From Bin55 sp965220235 (lineage in GTDB: Bacteria > Pseudomonadota > Gammaproteobacteria > Pseudomonadales > Azotimanducaceae), in assembly GCA_965220235.1 (NCBI GenBank), contig OZ244815.1:372001-436000 (forward strand): a DNA stretch of 64,000 bases. The letters are read 5' to 3'. The translations under genes and the position numbers were made by a program. The notes under the pieces were generated by a model. That model was not told the origin of the DNA and did not search any database. It worked only from the letters and a program-made list of their open reading frames with translations. This document shows positions 35,001-42,520 of the stretch, one piece after another (positions within the stretch are counted from its first letter, which is position 1; each line of letters begins with the position of its first letter).

Positions 35001-35229
35001 GGTATATAACACGAAGGGTGACGAAATCGATGCCTGGAGTCAACAAAACCTGTCGGTGGTCTACGAGAGTAACGATGACAAGTACAACATAAGGCTGTGG
35101 ATGCGCAACTTGGCTGACAAGGACAACGTGACGGGACACTACCTGACTTCTGACACGTCAGGATTTTTCCGCAACTACTTCTTGACCGAACCTCGCATCA
35201 TAGGACTATCGGTAGGCGTTAACCTATAG
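32056..35229 (+). CDS. Large TonB-dependent outer-membrane receptor
   Basis: A 1057-residue receptor from ATG 32056, which starts a clear signal peptide (LIHMLVAIAVALPVSLTWAQ). A TonB box-like stretch EEIIVTAQR follows. The plug domain contains DVPIAVTAL, QRVEILRGPQGTLFGRNATGGAINFVT, and the long rest is a 22-strand barrel ending WMRNLADKDNVTGHY. It imports an unknown substrate using energy from TonB. The barrel is longer than in typical siderophore receptors because of inserts. A strong terminator follows. Confidence 0.9.
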   Translation: MSSNLMHSRLIHMLVAIAVALPVSLTWAQESEEPIEEIIVTAQRIDEDIQDVPIAVTALTDTMIEDQQVITPSDLQLNAPGVSYTATNFGGSSFTIRGVGSLAIGSASIAGVSAHMNEIAVPSNLNSIEFFDLQRVEILRGPQGTLFGRNATGGAINFVTKQPDFEEYSSRLDVEMGSYDHRRVKGHINLPLGDRLAFRLAGFKLQRDGYVENLAYGQTDDAGEMLPNIEETLDGRNLFALRATLAIDLTEDTDLWVMLTHFEEDDDRARITNQICDRNSLPTTGCKPDGVGFDAPHLGATTGGIFGGSSGAIPLGPSGASNSLFDYPRPRYNDLRQIHTDFQPVFQEDEQILAFGLNHDFDELKFSLIGAARESEYRSLQDYVMDVGPRLNPTPLNPTGIWPISAPAEEIGGFWDLRGCSLDRGTAGAIGGCTNNDYGALDRVFSYDRSSSLNEYNILEAKIHSEYDGTFNFLLGASAFDTTRTTEYYVIANTLDLVTTFGATLFNLPPLYPGFFLNSSEPDGLQLDGVSAFGEGYFDLSEDMKLTVGLRFNNDNIQRSDSSTLFNAINHAGVIIGVQQGILNLVRAQAALAGIPPEAITLDAAIAQAVQLGLIDANYLSNINAYSGAFWSRTLNLLLGVFGDPTAIESDLAMHYGVSASEITAAAATPAYSPERVAISQRVPIVPQFNESRLLTGSPEDASFSELSGRVGIDYQITNDTMWYGFLSKGYKPGGLNPAIPRDFQDSSSFTFEPESVISFELGRKSRIPDKRLTFNTALFLYDYTGLQTTVIKNNSSITENIDAQIFGLEAEGGYRFDAMPQLGVDFSYGFLETRIQDTASIDTTNRVAGVDDWVLLNNIDPGALTAINYIARESQITPELVIAALQAGGALDIRNGITTESVSYPTNSQGASIPVYFSRNFLTAAGVETSDGNMTDLQGKSLPNSPQHTFRIGASYQWLEKWNGSVTLRWDHYWQSASYARVYNTKGDEIDAWSQQNLSVVYESNDDKYNIRLWMRNLADKDNVTGHYLTSDTSGFFRNYFLTEPRIIGLSVGVNL

Positions 35230-35258
35230 GCTTTAGCCACTCACGCTAATTTAGCAAA

Positions 35259-35290
35259 GAGCCAGCCGCCAGTGCGGCTGGCTCTTTTTT
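35259..35290 (+). terminator. Rho-independent terminator
   Basis: GAGCCAGCCGC and GCGGCTGGCTC form a perfect 11-bp stem around a CAGT loop, followed at once by TTTTTT. It ends the TonB receptor transcript. This is the clearest terminator in the window. Confidence 0.92.
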
Positions 35291-35329
35291 ATGGCGCGCA
35301 TTTCGTCAATTTGCTCATTGAGAACCTAA

Positions 35330-36130
35330 ATGGCACCAAACGAAACCATCGAATCACTTCAAGAGACGGCCATCGCTGCGGCGACTGCGGGCGGTAGGGA
35401 AACCTTAAAGTGGTTTCGGCAATCGCTATCGGTCGAGAATAAGAACGCGCCAGGTACGGGATTCGACCCCGTCACTGCGGCGGATAGAGCGTGCGAACGC
35501 ATCATTCGTGACCACATTGGGAGTCGATTTCCGAATCATGCGATCAGGGGAGAAGAGTTCGAAGATGTGGGATCAGGCGAGTGGACTTGGCTGATCGATC
35601 CAATCGATGGGACGCGGGCATTTATCAGTGGTTTTGTCCATTGGGGGGTGCTTCTCGGTCTACTTCGCAACGAGACACCACGCTTAGGCGTCATGGTTCA
35701 ACCGTTCCTAGACGAAGTATTTGTCGGTGATGGCGAGTCTGCAACCTACATGCGAGGTGAGCAAACTATTCAGATGCGCACACGAGAGACTCGGGATTTA
35801 AAGGATGCAACGTTTGCGACGACCGATCCGCGGTTGTTTAAAAAGGCGGGCGATGAGCGCGAATTGGAACGAATCGAGAGCAAGGTTCGACTGGTTCGGT
35901 ACGGCACTGACTGCTACCAGTACGCATTGGTTGCACTCGGCCAACTGGATATCGTGGTTGAAAATGTCCTCAAACCTTGGGATATCTTGCCGCTCGTACC
36001 CATCGTACGTGGTGCACGTGGCGTACTAACCAACTGGCAAGGCGGAGACGACCTATCCGCGGGAGAAGTTGTTGCGTCCGCGAATCCAAACCTTCACGAG
36101 CAGGCAATCGCGTGTCTGCGAGGCGACTGA
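35330..36130 (+). CDS. Inositol-monophosphatase family protein, HisN-like
   Basis: A 266-residue metal-dependent phosphatase. DPVTAADRACE, the metal-binding GEEF, and WLIDPIDGTRAFISG are the family signature; the C-terminal KPWDILPLVPIV is the second metal-site region. The sequence with TRAFISGFVHWG favours histidinol-phosphate phosphatase over inositol-1-phosphatase. No other histidine gene is nearby, so substrate is inferred from motif style only. Confidence 0.85.
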   Translation: MAPNETIESLQETAIAAATAGGRETLKWFRQSLSVENKNAPGTGFDPVTAADRACERIIRDHIGSRFPNHAIRGEEFEDVGSGEWTWLIDPIDGTRAFISGFVHWGVLLGLLRNETPRLGVMVQPFLDEVFVGDGESATYMRGEQTIQMRTRETRDLKDATFATTDPRLFKKAGDERELERIESKVRLVRYGTDCYQYALVALGQLDIVVENVLKPWDILPLVPIVRGARGVLTNWQGGDDLSAGEVVASANPNLHEQAIACLRGD

Positions 36131-36184
36131 GAGTCTAGTATTCAGCGACTGAAATATTGGGACTGATGAACAGAACCTGATAAC

Positions 36185-37612
36185 TCACGCCGCGAGTTTT
36201 GCCAACAGATATTCTTGCCCTCGATCACCCTTCACGGAGTTACAGTGTCCGCAAAGTAGCTGCAGGTTCTCGATATGGTCCGTGCCACCTTTCGATTGCG
36301 CAATGATGTGATCGACAGTAAGGTGTTGCTTTTGAAAGTGCGTTCCACATCCATTGCAATCCCCACTCTGTTCGCCGTATAGTGCATTCTTGATCGCAAG
36401 CGAGTTGTACGGCGGTATGTCTCCTAAATCATCGCGTTTTGGGGTATCCGTACGAGCAACGAGATTAGGGAACATTCCTTGGTCTTTCTTTATGCGTTCT
36501 CCAACGAGTTTGACCGCAAGTTCAGATATGTCGATACCGACCCATTGACGTTCGAGTCGATCAGCCGCGACTAGCGTGGTAGCACAGCCGCAAAAAGGAT
36601 CGAAAACCACATCGCCTTTTCTGCTGCTGGCTTTAATAATCCGCTCAAGTAAGGCGATCGGTTTTTGGGTAGGATACCCAGTGCGCTCTTCAGCAGTACC
36701 TTGTACGCCGGGGAGGTCAGTAACTACATCGGACATTCTCGGGCCTGTAGTTGTAGATAAATATCTTTTAAACCTAGGCATCACTCCATTTTTAGGCCAA
36801 AAAATCATGTCTTCGCTATCGAGCCAGTCCAAACGTTCTTGCGTCGTCATATGCGAGTAGTTAACGGGTCGAGTTACTTCCTCAGGAATAGCAGTTGGGC
36901 AAATCCAATGTAGACCTTTGGCAGATACATCAATTTCCCGCCACAACATACCAGATGGACCGTTTGTTTGTCCCTTTGCTGTTAAAGCAGTATCTTGGAA
37001 TTGTCCCCTGGAATCTTTGTACTTAAAGCGTTGAGCTATATATTGTTTAGTGAATGGGATGTGCACTGGAGTGATGCTGGTCTCTCTGGTGGCACTATAA
37101 AACAAAATACAGTCATGAACCCGTCCAAGCTGATTGCTTGATGCCGTAGGCGCATTTGTGCGTTTCCAAACAATTTCATTCCTGAAGTTCGAACATCCAA
37201 AGATTGAATCCATAAGGAGTTTCAAGTAGTGACTCATCGTAGGGTCACAATGTAAATAAATCGATCCGGTCTGCCTCAGCAACCGTTTCATTTCTAGCAA
37301 TCTAACGGCCATATAAATCAGATAGGATTTGTCCGAATTGTTCATCGCAGCTTGAATGACGCGCCACAACTGTTTCTGTTGAGGTTTCTCGGATAAAAGG
37401 TAAAGCCAAGCTTCGTCAATGTCGTACAGCGTCCACGTATCTTTAAATTCAGCACCTGCCGCTTCGCTACCTATAGGCGCGGCGTAATCTGTATTCGAGT
37501 TGAAAGGAGGATCAAGGTAGATTAGATCAACAGACTGACTATTCATTCCTCGTATGATCGGAAGATTGTCGCCCGTCCAAATCGTGCGGTTCGACCAGTT
37601 CGGATCGCTCAT
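36185..37612 (-). CDS. DNA methyltransferase fused to an HNH nuclease domain
   Basis: A 475-residue fusion. Residues 1-375 are a beta-class amino-methyltransferase: DPPF at 34-37 (catalytic), FDPFCGCAT at 337-345 (cofactor binding) and GIDISELAV after it. Residues 415-465 form an HNH endonuclease motif with CNGC (419-422), VDHI (433-436, His 435), N449 and CGHC (454-457). One chain could both methylate and cut, or the HNH part may aid recognition. No restriction or specificity gene is adjacent. It is an isolated single gene between core genes, suggesting acquisition. Confidence 0.88.
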   Translation of the reverse strand: MSDPNWSNRTIWTGDNLPIIRGMNSQSVDLIYLDPPFNSNTDYAAPIGSEAAGAEFKDTWTLYDIDEAWLYLLSEKPQQKQLWRVIQAAMNNSDKSYLIYMAVRLLEMKRLLRQTGSIYLHCDPTMSHYLKLLMDSIFGCSNFRNEIVWKRTNAPTASSNQLGRVHDCILFYSATRETSITPVHIPFTKQYIAQRFKYKDSRGQFQDTALTAKGQTNGPSGMLWREIDVSAKGLHWICPTAIPEEVTRPVNYSHMTTQERLDWLDSEDMIFWPKNGVMPRFKRYLSTTTGPRMSDVVTDLPGVQGTAEERTGYPTQKPIALLERIIKASSRKGDVVFDPFCGCATTLVAADRLERQWVGIDISELAVKLVGERIKKDQGMFPNLVARTDTPKRDDLGDIPPYNSLAIKNALYGEQSGDCNGCGTHFQKQHLTVDHIIAQSKGGTDHIENLQLLCGHCNSVKGDRGQEYLLAKLAA

Positions 37613-37698
37613 GCGAACCGATTATGCAAAACGTTTGACGTCAATTTTCATTTGTAAGTCTTAAAAATATCATTCAGCGTTCGATTTAGGAGCCTCTC

Positions 37699-39144
37699 AT
37701 GACTGAATACGCGTTTGAAAGTGCAGTATCGTTAGCCCGACGAATACGTGCGAAAGAGATATCTAGCGTCGAGCTGTTGAGTTACTACTTCGATCGCGTC
37801 GATAAGTTCAACGGCGCGTTGAACGCGGTCATTTGGGAAATCCGTGACGACGCCATGGAAGACGCCAAACGGGCTGATGCCGGGATCTCAGCAGGTGAGA
37901 TTTCGGGTCCGTTGCACGGTGTACCGATGACCATCAAGGAGTCATACGACGTAAAAGGTACACCGTCAACGTGGGGTGCTCCGTACTTGAAGGACAACAT
38001 AGCAAGTCACGATGCGCTTTCAGTCCAACGCTTACGGGCGGCGGGCGCTGTGATCTTTGGTAAGACCAATGTCCCGTTGATGCTTTCTGACTTCCAGAGC
38101 TACAACGAAATCTATGGAACGACCAACAATCCCTACGATGTCACCAAGATCCCAGGCGGCTCGTCAGGGGGCTCGGCAGCAACGCTGGCGGCGGGTATGA
38201 CGGGGATCGACACCGGTTCGGATATTGGCGGATCGATTCGGAATCCGGCGCATTTTTGTGGTGTATTTGGTCATAAACCCACATGGAACATGCTGCCTCC
38301 ACGTGGCCATGCGACGCCTGGCATATTGAGCCCTTCCGACCTATCGGTGATTGGTCCATTGGGCCGTGGCGCCGAAGACGTTGAAGTCGCTACTCGCGTT
38401 ATGGCAGGACCCAACGAAATTGAATCTCGTGGTCTGAAGCTGGAATTGCCGGAGTTCGACAAGCAGATAGGTGACTTGAAGGTTGCAGTTTGGCGGGACG
38501 ACGAAATGGCGCCTGTCGATGATTCGGTCTCAGCGCGCGTCGATATGGTGGCTGAAGCGCTACGGTCTGAAGGTGCTCAGCTCGATTTTGATGCACGCCC
38601 TGATTTCACATCTGAACATACCCATTTCACGTACCAATCCCTGTTGTCGGCAACGATGGCTTGTCGTGTTCCGGAAGAACAGTATCAACGTAATCTTGAG
38701 GCGGCGAATTCGCTAGATCCTAATGACGAAAGCTTGGATGCGGTTGTACGAAGGTCGCAAGTCGCAAGATTTCGCGAATGGGTAGGGAACAACGAAAAGC
38801 GCACCCATATCCGATGGGCGTGGCACAAGTTCTTCGAAGACTACGACATCGTGTTGATGCCGATCATGGCGCGTTCTGCGTTTCCGCACGATCATCGGCC
38901 GTTCGGGGAACGGTCAATTACCGTCAATGGTCAACCACAGGGTTACTTTCTACAGGTATTCTGGGCTGGATTACCGACCAACGCATACCTGCCATCAACG
39001 ATCGTACCAACCGGACTTGACGATGAAGGACTGCCGATTGGAGTCCAGGTCGTTGGACCTGAGTACGGCGACTTAACGACCCTTGGTGTTGCACGTCTGT
39101 TAGAAAAACAAGGATTTACGTTCACGCCGCCAGCTGGGTACTAG
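37699..39144 (+). CDS. Amidase-signature family enzyme
   Basis: A 481-residue amidase. The catalytic Lys is in MTIKESYD, and the two catalytic Ser residues lie in GGSSGGSAA and GSDIGGSIR. It hydrolyses an amide or similar bond; the substrate is unknown. AGGAG precedes the ATG at a good distance. Its stop TAG shares one base with the GTG start of mvaD, so the two are translationally linked. I see no metabolic reason for the link. Confidence 0.9.
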   Translation: MTEYAFESAVSLARRIRAKEISSVELLSYYFDRVDKFNGALNAVIWEIRDDAMEDAKRADAGISAGEISGPLHGVPMTIKESYDVKGTPSTWGAPYLKDNIASHDALSVQRLRAAGAVIFGKTNVPLMLSDFQSYNEIYGTTNNPYDVTKIPGGSSGGSAATLAAGMTGIDTGSDIGGSIRNPAHFCGVFGHKPTWNMLPPRGHATPGILSPSDLSVIGPLGRGAEDVEVATRVMAGPNEIESRGLKLELPEFDKQIGDLKVAVWRDDEMAPVDDSVSARVDMVAEALRSEGAQLDFDARPDFTSEHTHFTYQSLLSATMACRVPEEQYQRNLEAANSLDPNDESLDAVVRRSQVARFREWVGNNEKRTHIRWAWHKFFEDYDIVLMPIMARSAFPHDHRPFGERSITVNGQPQGYFLQVFWAGLPTNAYLPSTIVPTGLDDEGLPIGVQVVGPEYGDLTTLGVARLLEKQGFTFTPPAGY

Positions 39145-40091
39145 TGCGAACGGCAACTGCTTATGCGCATCCCAATATTGCACTCGTCAAGTATTGGGGT
39201 AAAAGCAACGACGAGCTGAACATCCCTGCAACGCCTTCGCTGGCGGTTACGTTGGGTGATTTACGTACGACCACACAGATCGAGGCGTCGTCCTCCGACG
39301 CGGTCGTGTTGGACGGCGTTCAAGTGCAGGATGCCAAGATTAACGAGTGGCTCACGCGTCTTCGTAAACAGTTCAATCTACCGCCGCTACGGGTCGAATC
39401 GTCGAGCGATTTTCCTGCGAACAGTGGATTGGCATCGTCGGCATCTGGATTTGCAGCGCTCACACTCGCCATCTCGAGTGCTTTCGATCTGGGTTTGTCC
39501 ATTCAGGAGCAGTGTGATTGTGCGCGGCTAGGATCGGGATCCGCCGGTCGGTCGTTGCACGGCGGCTTCGTGGCGCTTGAGCCAGGCGAAACTTCGTGTC
39601 GAGTCTCCCAGGTCTTAGGAGAGGGTGACTGGGACTTATCTATCGCCATTGCGATCACGTCGGATCGAGCGAAGTCGATCGGTTCGACGGCAGGAATGAC
39701 CGCATCAAGGAATACCTCGCCGTTCTATGAAGGTTGGCTGCGCGCAACCAGTGTAGCGTTTGAATCCGGTCTAAGAGCTGTCAAGAACAAGGATTTCGAT
39801 GCGCTTGCTCAGATCTCGGAGGCCAGTTGTCGACAGATGCACGCGCTGATGCTGAGTACTGAACCAGCATTGATCTATTGGAACGCTGCAACTTTAAATT
39901 GCATAGAGGAGGTCACACGCATGCGCGACGATGGTCTCGAAGTGTTTTACACGATCGATGCCGGATCTCACCTGAAGGCGGTTTGTAGTGCAAGTGCAGC
40001 CAAGCAGGTGCGTGATCGATTGTGTGGCGTTGAAGGAGTCTACTCAGTGCTGCTGAGTAACGTCGGTGGTCCAGCGAAACTACTAGATTGA
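39144..40091 (+). CDS. mvaD: Diphosphomevalonate decarboxylase
   Basis: A 315-residue GHMP-family enzyme that converts diphosphomevalonate to isopentenyl diphosphate. NIALVKYWGK near the N-terminus, SGLASSASGFAAL and GSGSAGRSLHGG are diagnostic. The later TIDAGSHLK stands where many relatives have T-x-D-A-G-P-N. GTG start, overlapping the amidase stop. It is the last step of the mevalonate route; the preceding steps are encoded on the other strand 1.6-5.6 kb away. Confidence 0.92.
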   Translation: MRTATAYAHPNIALVKYWGKSNDELNIPATPSLAVTLGDLRTTTQIEASSSDAVVLDGVQVQDAKINEWLTRLRKQFNLPPLRVESSSDFPANSGLASSASGFAALTLAISSAFDLGLSIQEQCDCARLGSGSAGRSLHGGFVALEPGETSCRVSQVLGEGDWDLSIAIAITSDRAKSIGSTAGMTASRNTSPFYEGWLRATSVAFESGLRAVKNKDFDALAQISEASCRQMHALMLSTEPALIYWNAATLNCIEEVTRMRDDGLEVFYTIDAGSHLKAVCSASAAKQVRDRLCGVEGVYSVLLSNVGGPAKLLD

Positions 40092-40109
40092 ATCTCGCCA
40101 AAAGCCGAG

Positions 40110-40943
40110 TTATTTACTCGCCGAATCGGTCTCCCGTCCGATAGGACGACTAGCGTCTTCGATCCACTCGCTCCACGAACCTGGATAGAGGATGGGTTCA
40201 GGGTAACCAGCAAGCAAGAGCGCCATGATGTTGTGAGTTGCTGACACGCCTGATCCACAGTAGCAGACGATGGATTCAGCGGGATCGAGTGCTTCGAATC
40301 GACCTGAGTCACGTTTGAATCGCATGTCAGCATCTTGATTCTCATCAAATGGATAGCAGACAGCACCCGGGATATGGCCAGCGGTATGGTCGATTGTCTC
40401 ATTCTGACCCATGAATCGATCGTGTGATCTTGCGTCGATTAACTTGTGCTCACTACCTAACAATTCATCAGGTCCGCACGTTTTCGTTAACGAAGAACTG
40501 ACTACAAAATGACATCGTCGAGGTCGCTCAACCTCGATGGTTGTCTCGAGACCGTGTTCATTCCATTGGTGCAATCCACCGTCGAGCACTCGTACGTCCG
40601 TATGCCCAACCCAACGCATCATCCACCATAACCGGCCGGCGAACGTACACGAACCATCGTCGTAAGCAATAATCGAAGAATCGTTATCAATTCCGTACTC
40701 GCCAAGGATTTCGGCAAAACGTTCTGTCTCGGGCAAAGGATGTCGACCACGTGCACCGGCTGGATCACTCAGTGCAGGTTCAAGCGGCATGTATTGCGCG
40801 GTTGGAATGTGACCCTCGTTGAATTGCTTTAGTCCAAGTTGAGGATCCGTCAGCGCCCAACGACAGTCGATGATCCGTAGATTCGGAGTTGAGACAAGAC
40901 TCGCCAACTCATTAGCGGTTATGAGCAGATCAGATGCGTTCAT
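40110..40943 (-). CDS. Two-domain rhodanese, 3-mercaptopyruvate sulfurtransferase-like
   Basis: A 277-residue protein with two rhodanese domains. The N-terminal one (RIIDCRWAL, GHIPTAQYM, WWMMRWVGH) is the structural half. The C-terminal one has the active loop CYCGSGVSATHN, whose CGSGV pattern is typical of 3-mercaptopyruvate sulfurtransferases (SseA) rather than thiosulfate enzymes. It transfers sulfur to thiols or cyanide. It converges with mvaD with an 18-base gap. Confidence 0.85.
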   Translation of the reverse strand: MNASDLLITANELASLVSTPNLRIIDCRWALTDPQLGLKQFNEGHIPTAQYMPLEPALSDPAGARGRHPLPETERFAEILGEYGIDNDSSIIAYDDGSCTFAGRLWWMMRWVGHTDVRVLDGGLHQWNEHGLETTIEVERPRRCHFVVSSSLTKTCGPDELLGSEHKLIDARSHDRFMGQNETIDHTAGHIPGAVCYPFDENQDADMRFKRDSGRFEALDPAESIVCYCGSGVSATHNIMALLLAGYPEPILYPGSWSEWIEDASRPIGRETDSASK

Positions 40944-41129
40944 GCTGGATTCTCGTTAGATTGGTACTTGCAGGCTAAGCCATACACTGCGTGAAATGGG
41001 CGGAAGTGATTCGGAAGTCAGCCCCAACGTTTGGTGCTATCGCGGTGTGAGTAGGAATCATCTACGACCTCTGTTAGACCAAGGATCAAATCCGTTTCTA
41101 CATTTCGCAATTTTCATATTAAGCTCCAT
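40944..41129. other. Intergenic, no gene seen
   Basis: The first part of a 352-base gap between the rhodanese gene and the 114-residue gene. It presumably contains the rhodanese promoter. I see no ORF or RNA here. The rest of the gap is the transposon relic described separately. Confidence 0.4.
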
Positions 41130-41139
41130 TATGAAATTA

Positions 41140-41283
41140 AAGGTGGCACGGCTGTCCGTCTCTGCCTGTGGAGGCTTGCGTAAGACCGGCGAATGGTTGG
41201 CGGTAGCCAGCGAAGCAGGAAACCCCTTCCTTAAGAGAGGGGAGCAGCCACAGATGACGCGTTCGCGTATCGCATTGACTTAG
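41140..41283 (+). pseudogene. Relic of an IS200/IS605 TnpB gene tail with its right end
   Basis: The frame reads KVARLSVSACGGLRKTG, then SEAGNPFLKRGEQ, closely resembling the disordered C-terminal tails of TnpB (OrfB) proteins. Overlapping it, AACCCCTTCCTTAAGAGAGGGG (41221-41242) matches the layout of IS200/IS605 right-end hairpins (CCCC, CCTT-A-A-G, GGGG). Only the last 45-50 codons survive; no RuvC or zinc finger is present. In intact elements this region also forms the 3' end of the omega-RNA, with the guide just beyond. The assignment is by pattern. Confidence 0.45.
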
Positions 41284-41295
41284 CAAGAGGAATCC

Positions 41296-41640
41296 ATGAC
41301 TGAATTCAAACCCAACATAACTTTGTATGGCTACCATCGCGATGGAACCGAGAGTAAGGTACATTCATACAAGATAGAGTACAACCTGGCTTCAGATTGC
41401 GCAGAGAAGGCAATAGAGAGTTGCCGCGATTTTGTCGCTCAATGGCTCACAAAATGGGACGCTATGTCCAACTCTCCGCAGAAATTTAAGGTTGAACTAT
41501 TTCTAACAGCTAAATTCGCCGATGGTCGAGAGATAAGCGAACTGAAAATGAGCTCAAAGGTCAACTCGTCGGAGAAGGTCATGTCATACGTCGACCGTCA
41601 TAGCACGCGTGCGTTTCGAAAATTCGCGAAGCTAGCGTAA
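41296..41640 (+). CDS. Hypothetical protein, 114 residues
   Basis: No family is recognised. The gene has a good ribosome-binding site (AAGAGGAAT) before ATG 41296 and normal codon use. The protein is charged with no signal peptide or membrane segment; it contains YKIEYNLASDCAEKAIESC and a basic C-terminus (RHSTRAFRKFAK). It starts 13 bases after the TnpB-like relic, so it could have arrived with or been captured beside that element. Confidence 0.55.
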   Translation: MTEFKPNITLYGYHRDGTESKVHSYKIEYNLASDCAEKAIESCRDFVAQWLTKWDAMSNSPQKFKVELFLTAKFADGREISELKMSSKVNSSEKVMSYVDRHSTRAFRKFAKLA

Positions 41641-41735
41641 CCGATGCGCTCATAAACGAGTGCAAAAGCGTTTAGCGGTGGCATTTTGACTCGGTTCCTG
41701 ACGATTTGGTCTGAGGAACTGAGCAACCTGGTGCT

Positions 41736-42515
41736 TTAAGAGGAATCTAAGTCAACGTACACGGGTGCGTGATCCGAAGCCGTAAGACCTTCTTGTTTCT
41801 TTCTGAAGTCTCGGTCGATGATTACATCGCTAGTACGGTCAACGACGCCTTGAGTTCCGAGGAGTAGGTCAATGCGCAAGCCGAGGTTGCGCTGAAACGC
41901 GCCTGCACGATAATCCCACCACGAAAACGCATCTGAATCGGGATATTTGTCGCGGAAGAGATCGGTAAGACCAAGATCAAATAGGTTCGTTAAAACCTCG
42001 CGCTCTTCGACTGTATGAAAAATCTCACCATCGCCATCTGCTCCATGATGGGAGTCAGCTGCGGTCGCACAAATGTTGTAGTCGCCGCCGATTAAAAAGT
42101 CTTTACCGTTCGCAATCTGAGTTTCACAGAAGTCTCGCAAGGCGCTAAACCACTCAAGCTTCATTTGGAAATCGGCATGCTCAAGGTTTTTGCCGTTCGG
42201 ACAGTAAACGCAGGCGTAGGTTAGATCGCCGAAGTCACCGGCGATCAGTCGAGCGCCGTTTTCTTCGCGACCGGGAAGACCGAGTTGGGTGACATCCACA
42301 TCCGCCTTGGCGGCGAAAGCGACGCCGTTCCAGCTCTTTTGGCCGTGGACATGAACTTGATAGCCCAGCTCTTCAAACGCGTCAGTCGGAAAATTCTCTT
42401 CGGTGGCTTTGATTTCCTGAAAGCCGACGAGATCAGGTTGCCTCGACTCTAGCCATATCTTGACATAGTCAATTCGAGCGCGGACGCCATTAATGTTCCA
42501 CGTCGCGATGCGCAT
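41736..42515 (-). CDS. xthA: Exodeoxyribonuclease III
   Basis: A 259-residue Mg-dependent AP endonuclease/3'-exonuclease. MRIATWNINGVRAR, GFQEIKA (metal-binding Glu), GGDYNICAT and the final SDHAPVYVD are the hallmark motifs. It repairs abasic sites. It begins 5 bases after the HMG-CoA reductase/mevalonate kinase gene on the same strand, so it is probably the third gene of that operon, an unexpected partner. Confidence 0.94.
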   Translation of the reverse strand: MRIATWNINGVRARIDYVKIWLESRQPDLVGFQEIKATEENFPTDAFEELGYQVHVHGQKSWNGVAFAAKADVDVTQLGLPGREENGARLIAGDFGDLTYACVYCPNGKNLEHADFQMKLEWFSALRDFCETQIANGKDFLIGGDYNICATAADSHHGADGDGEIFHTVEEREVLTNLFDLGLTDLFRDKYPDSDAFSWWDYRAGAFQRNLGLRIDLLLGTQGVVDRTSDVIIDRDFRKKQEGLTASDHAPVYVDLDSS

Positions 42516-42520
42516 GGGTT

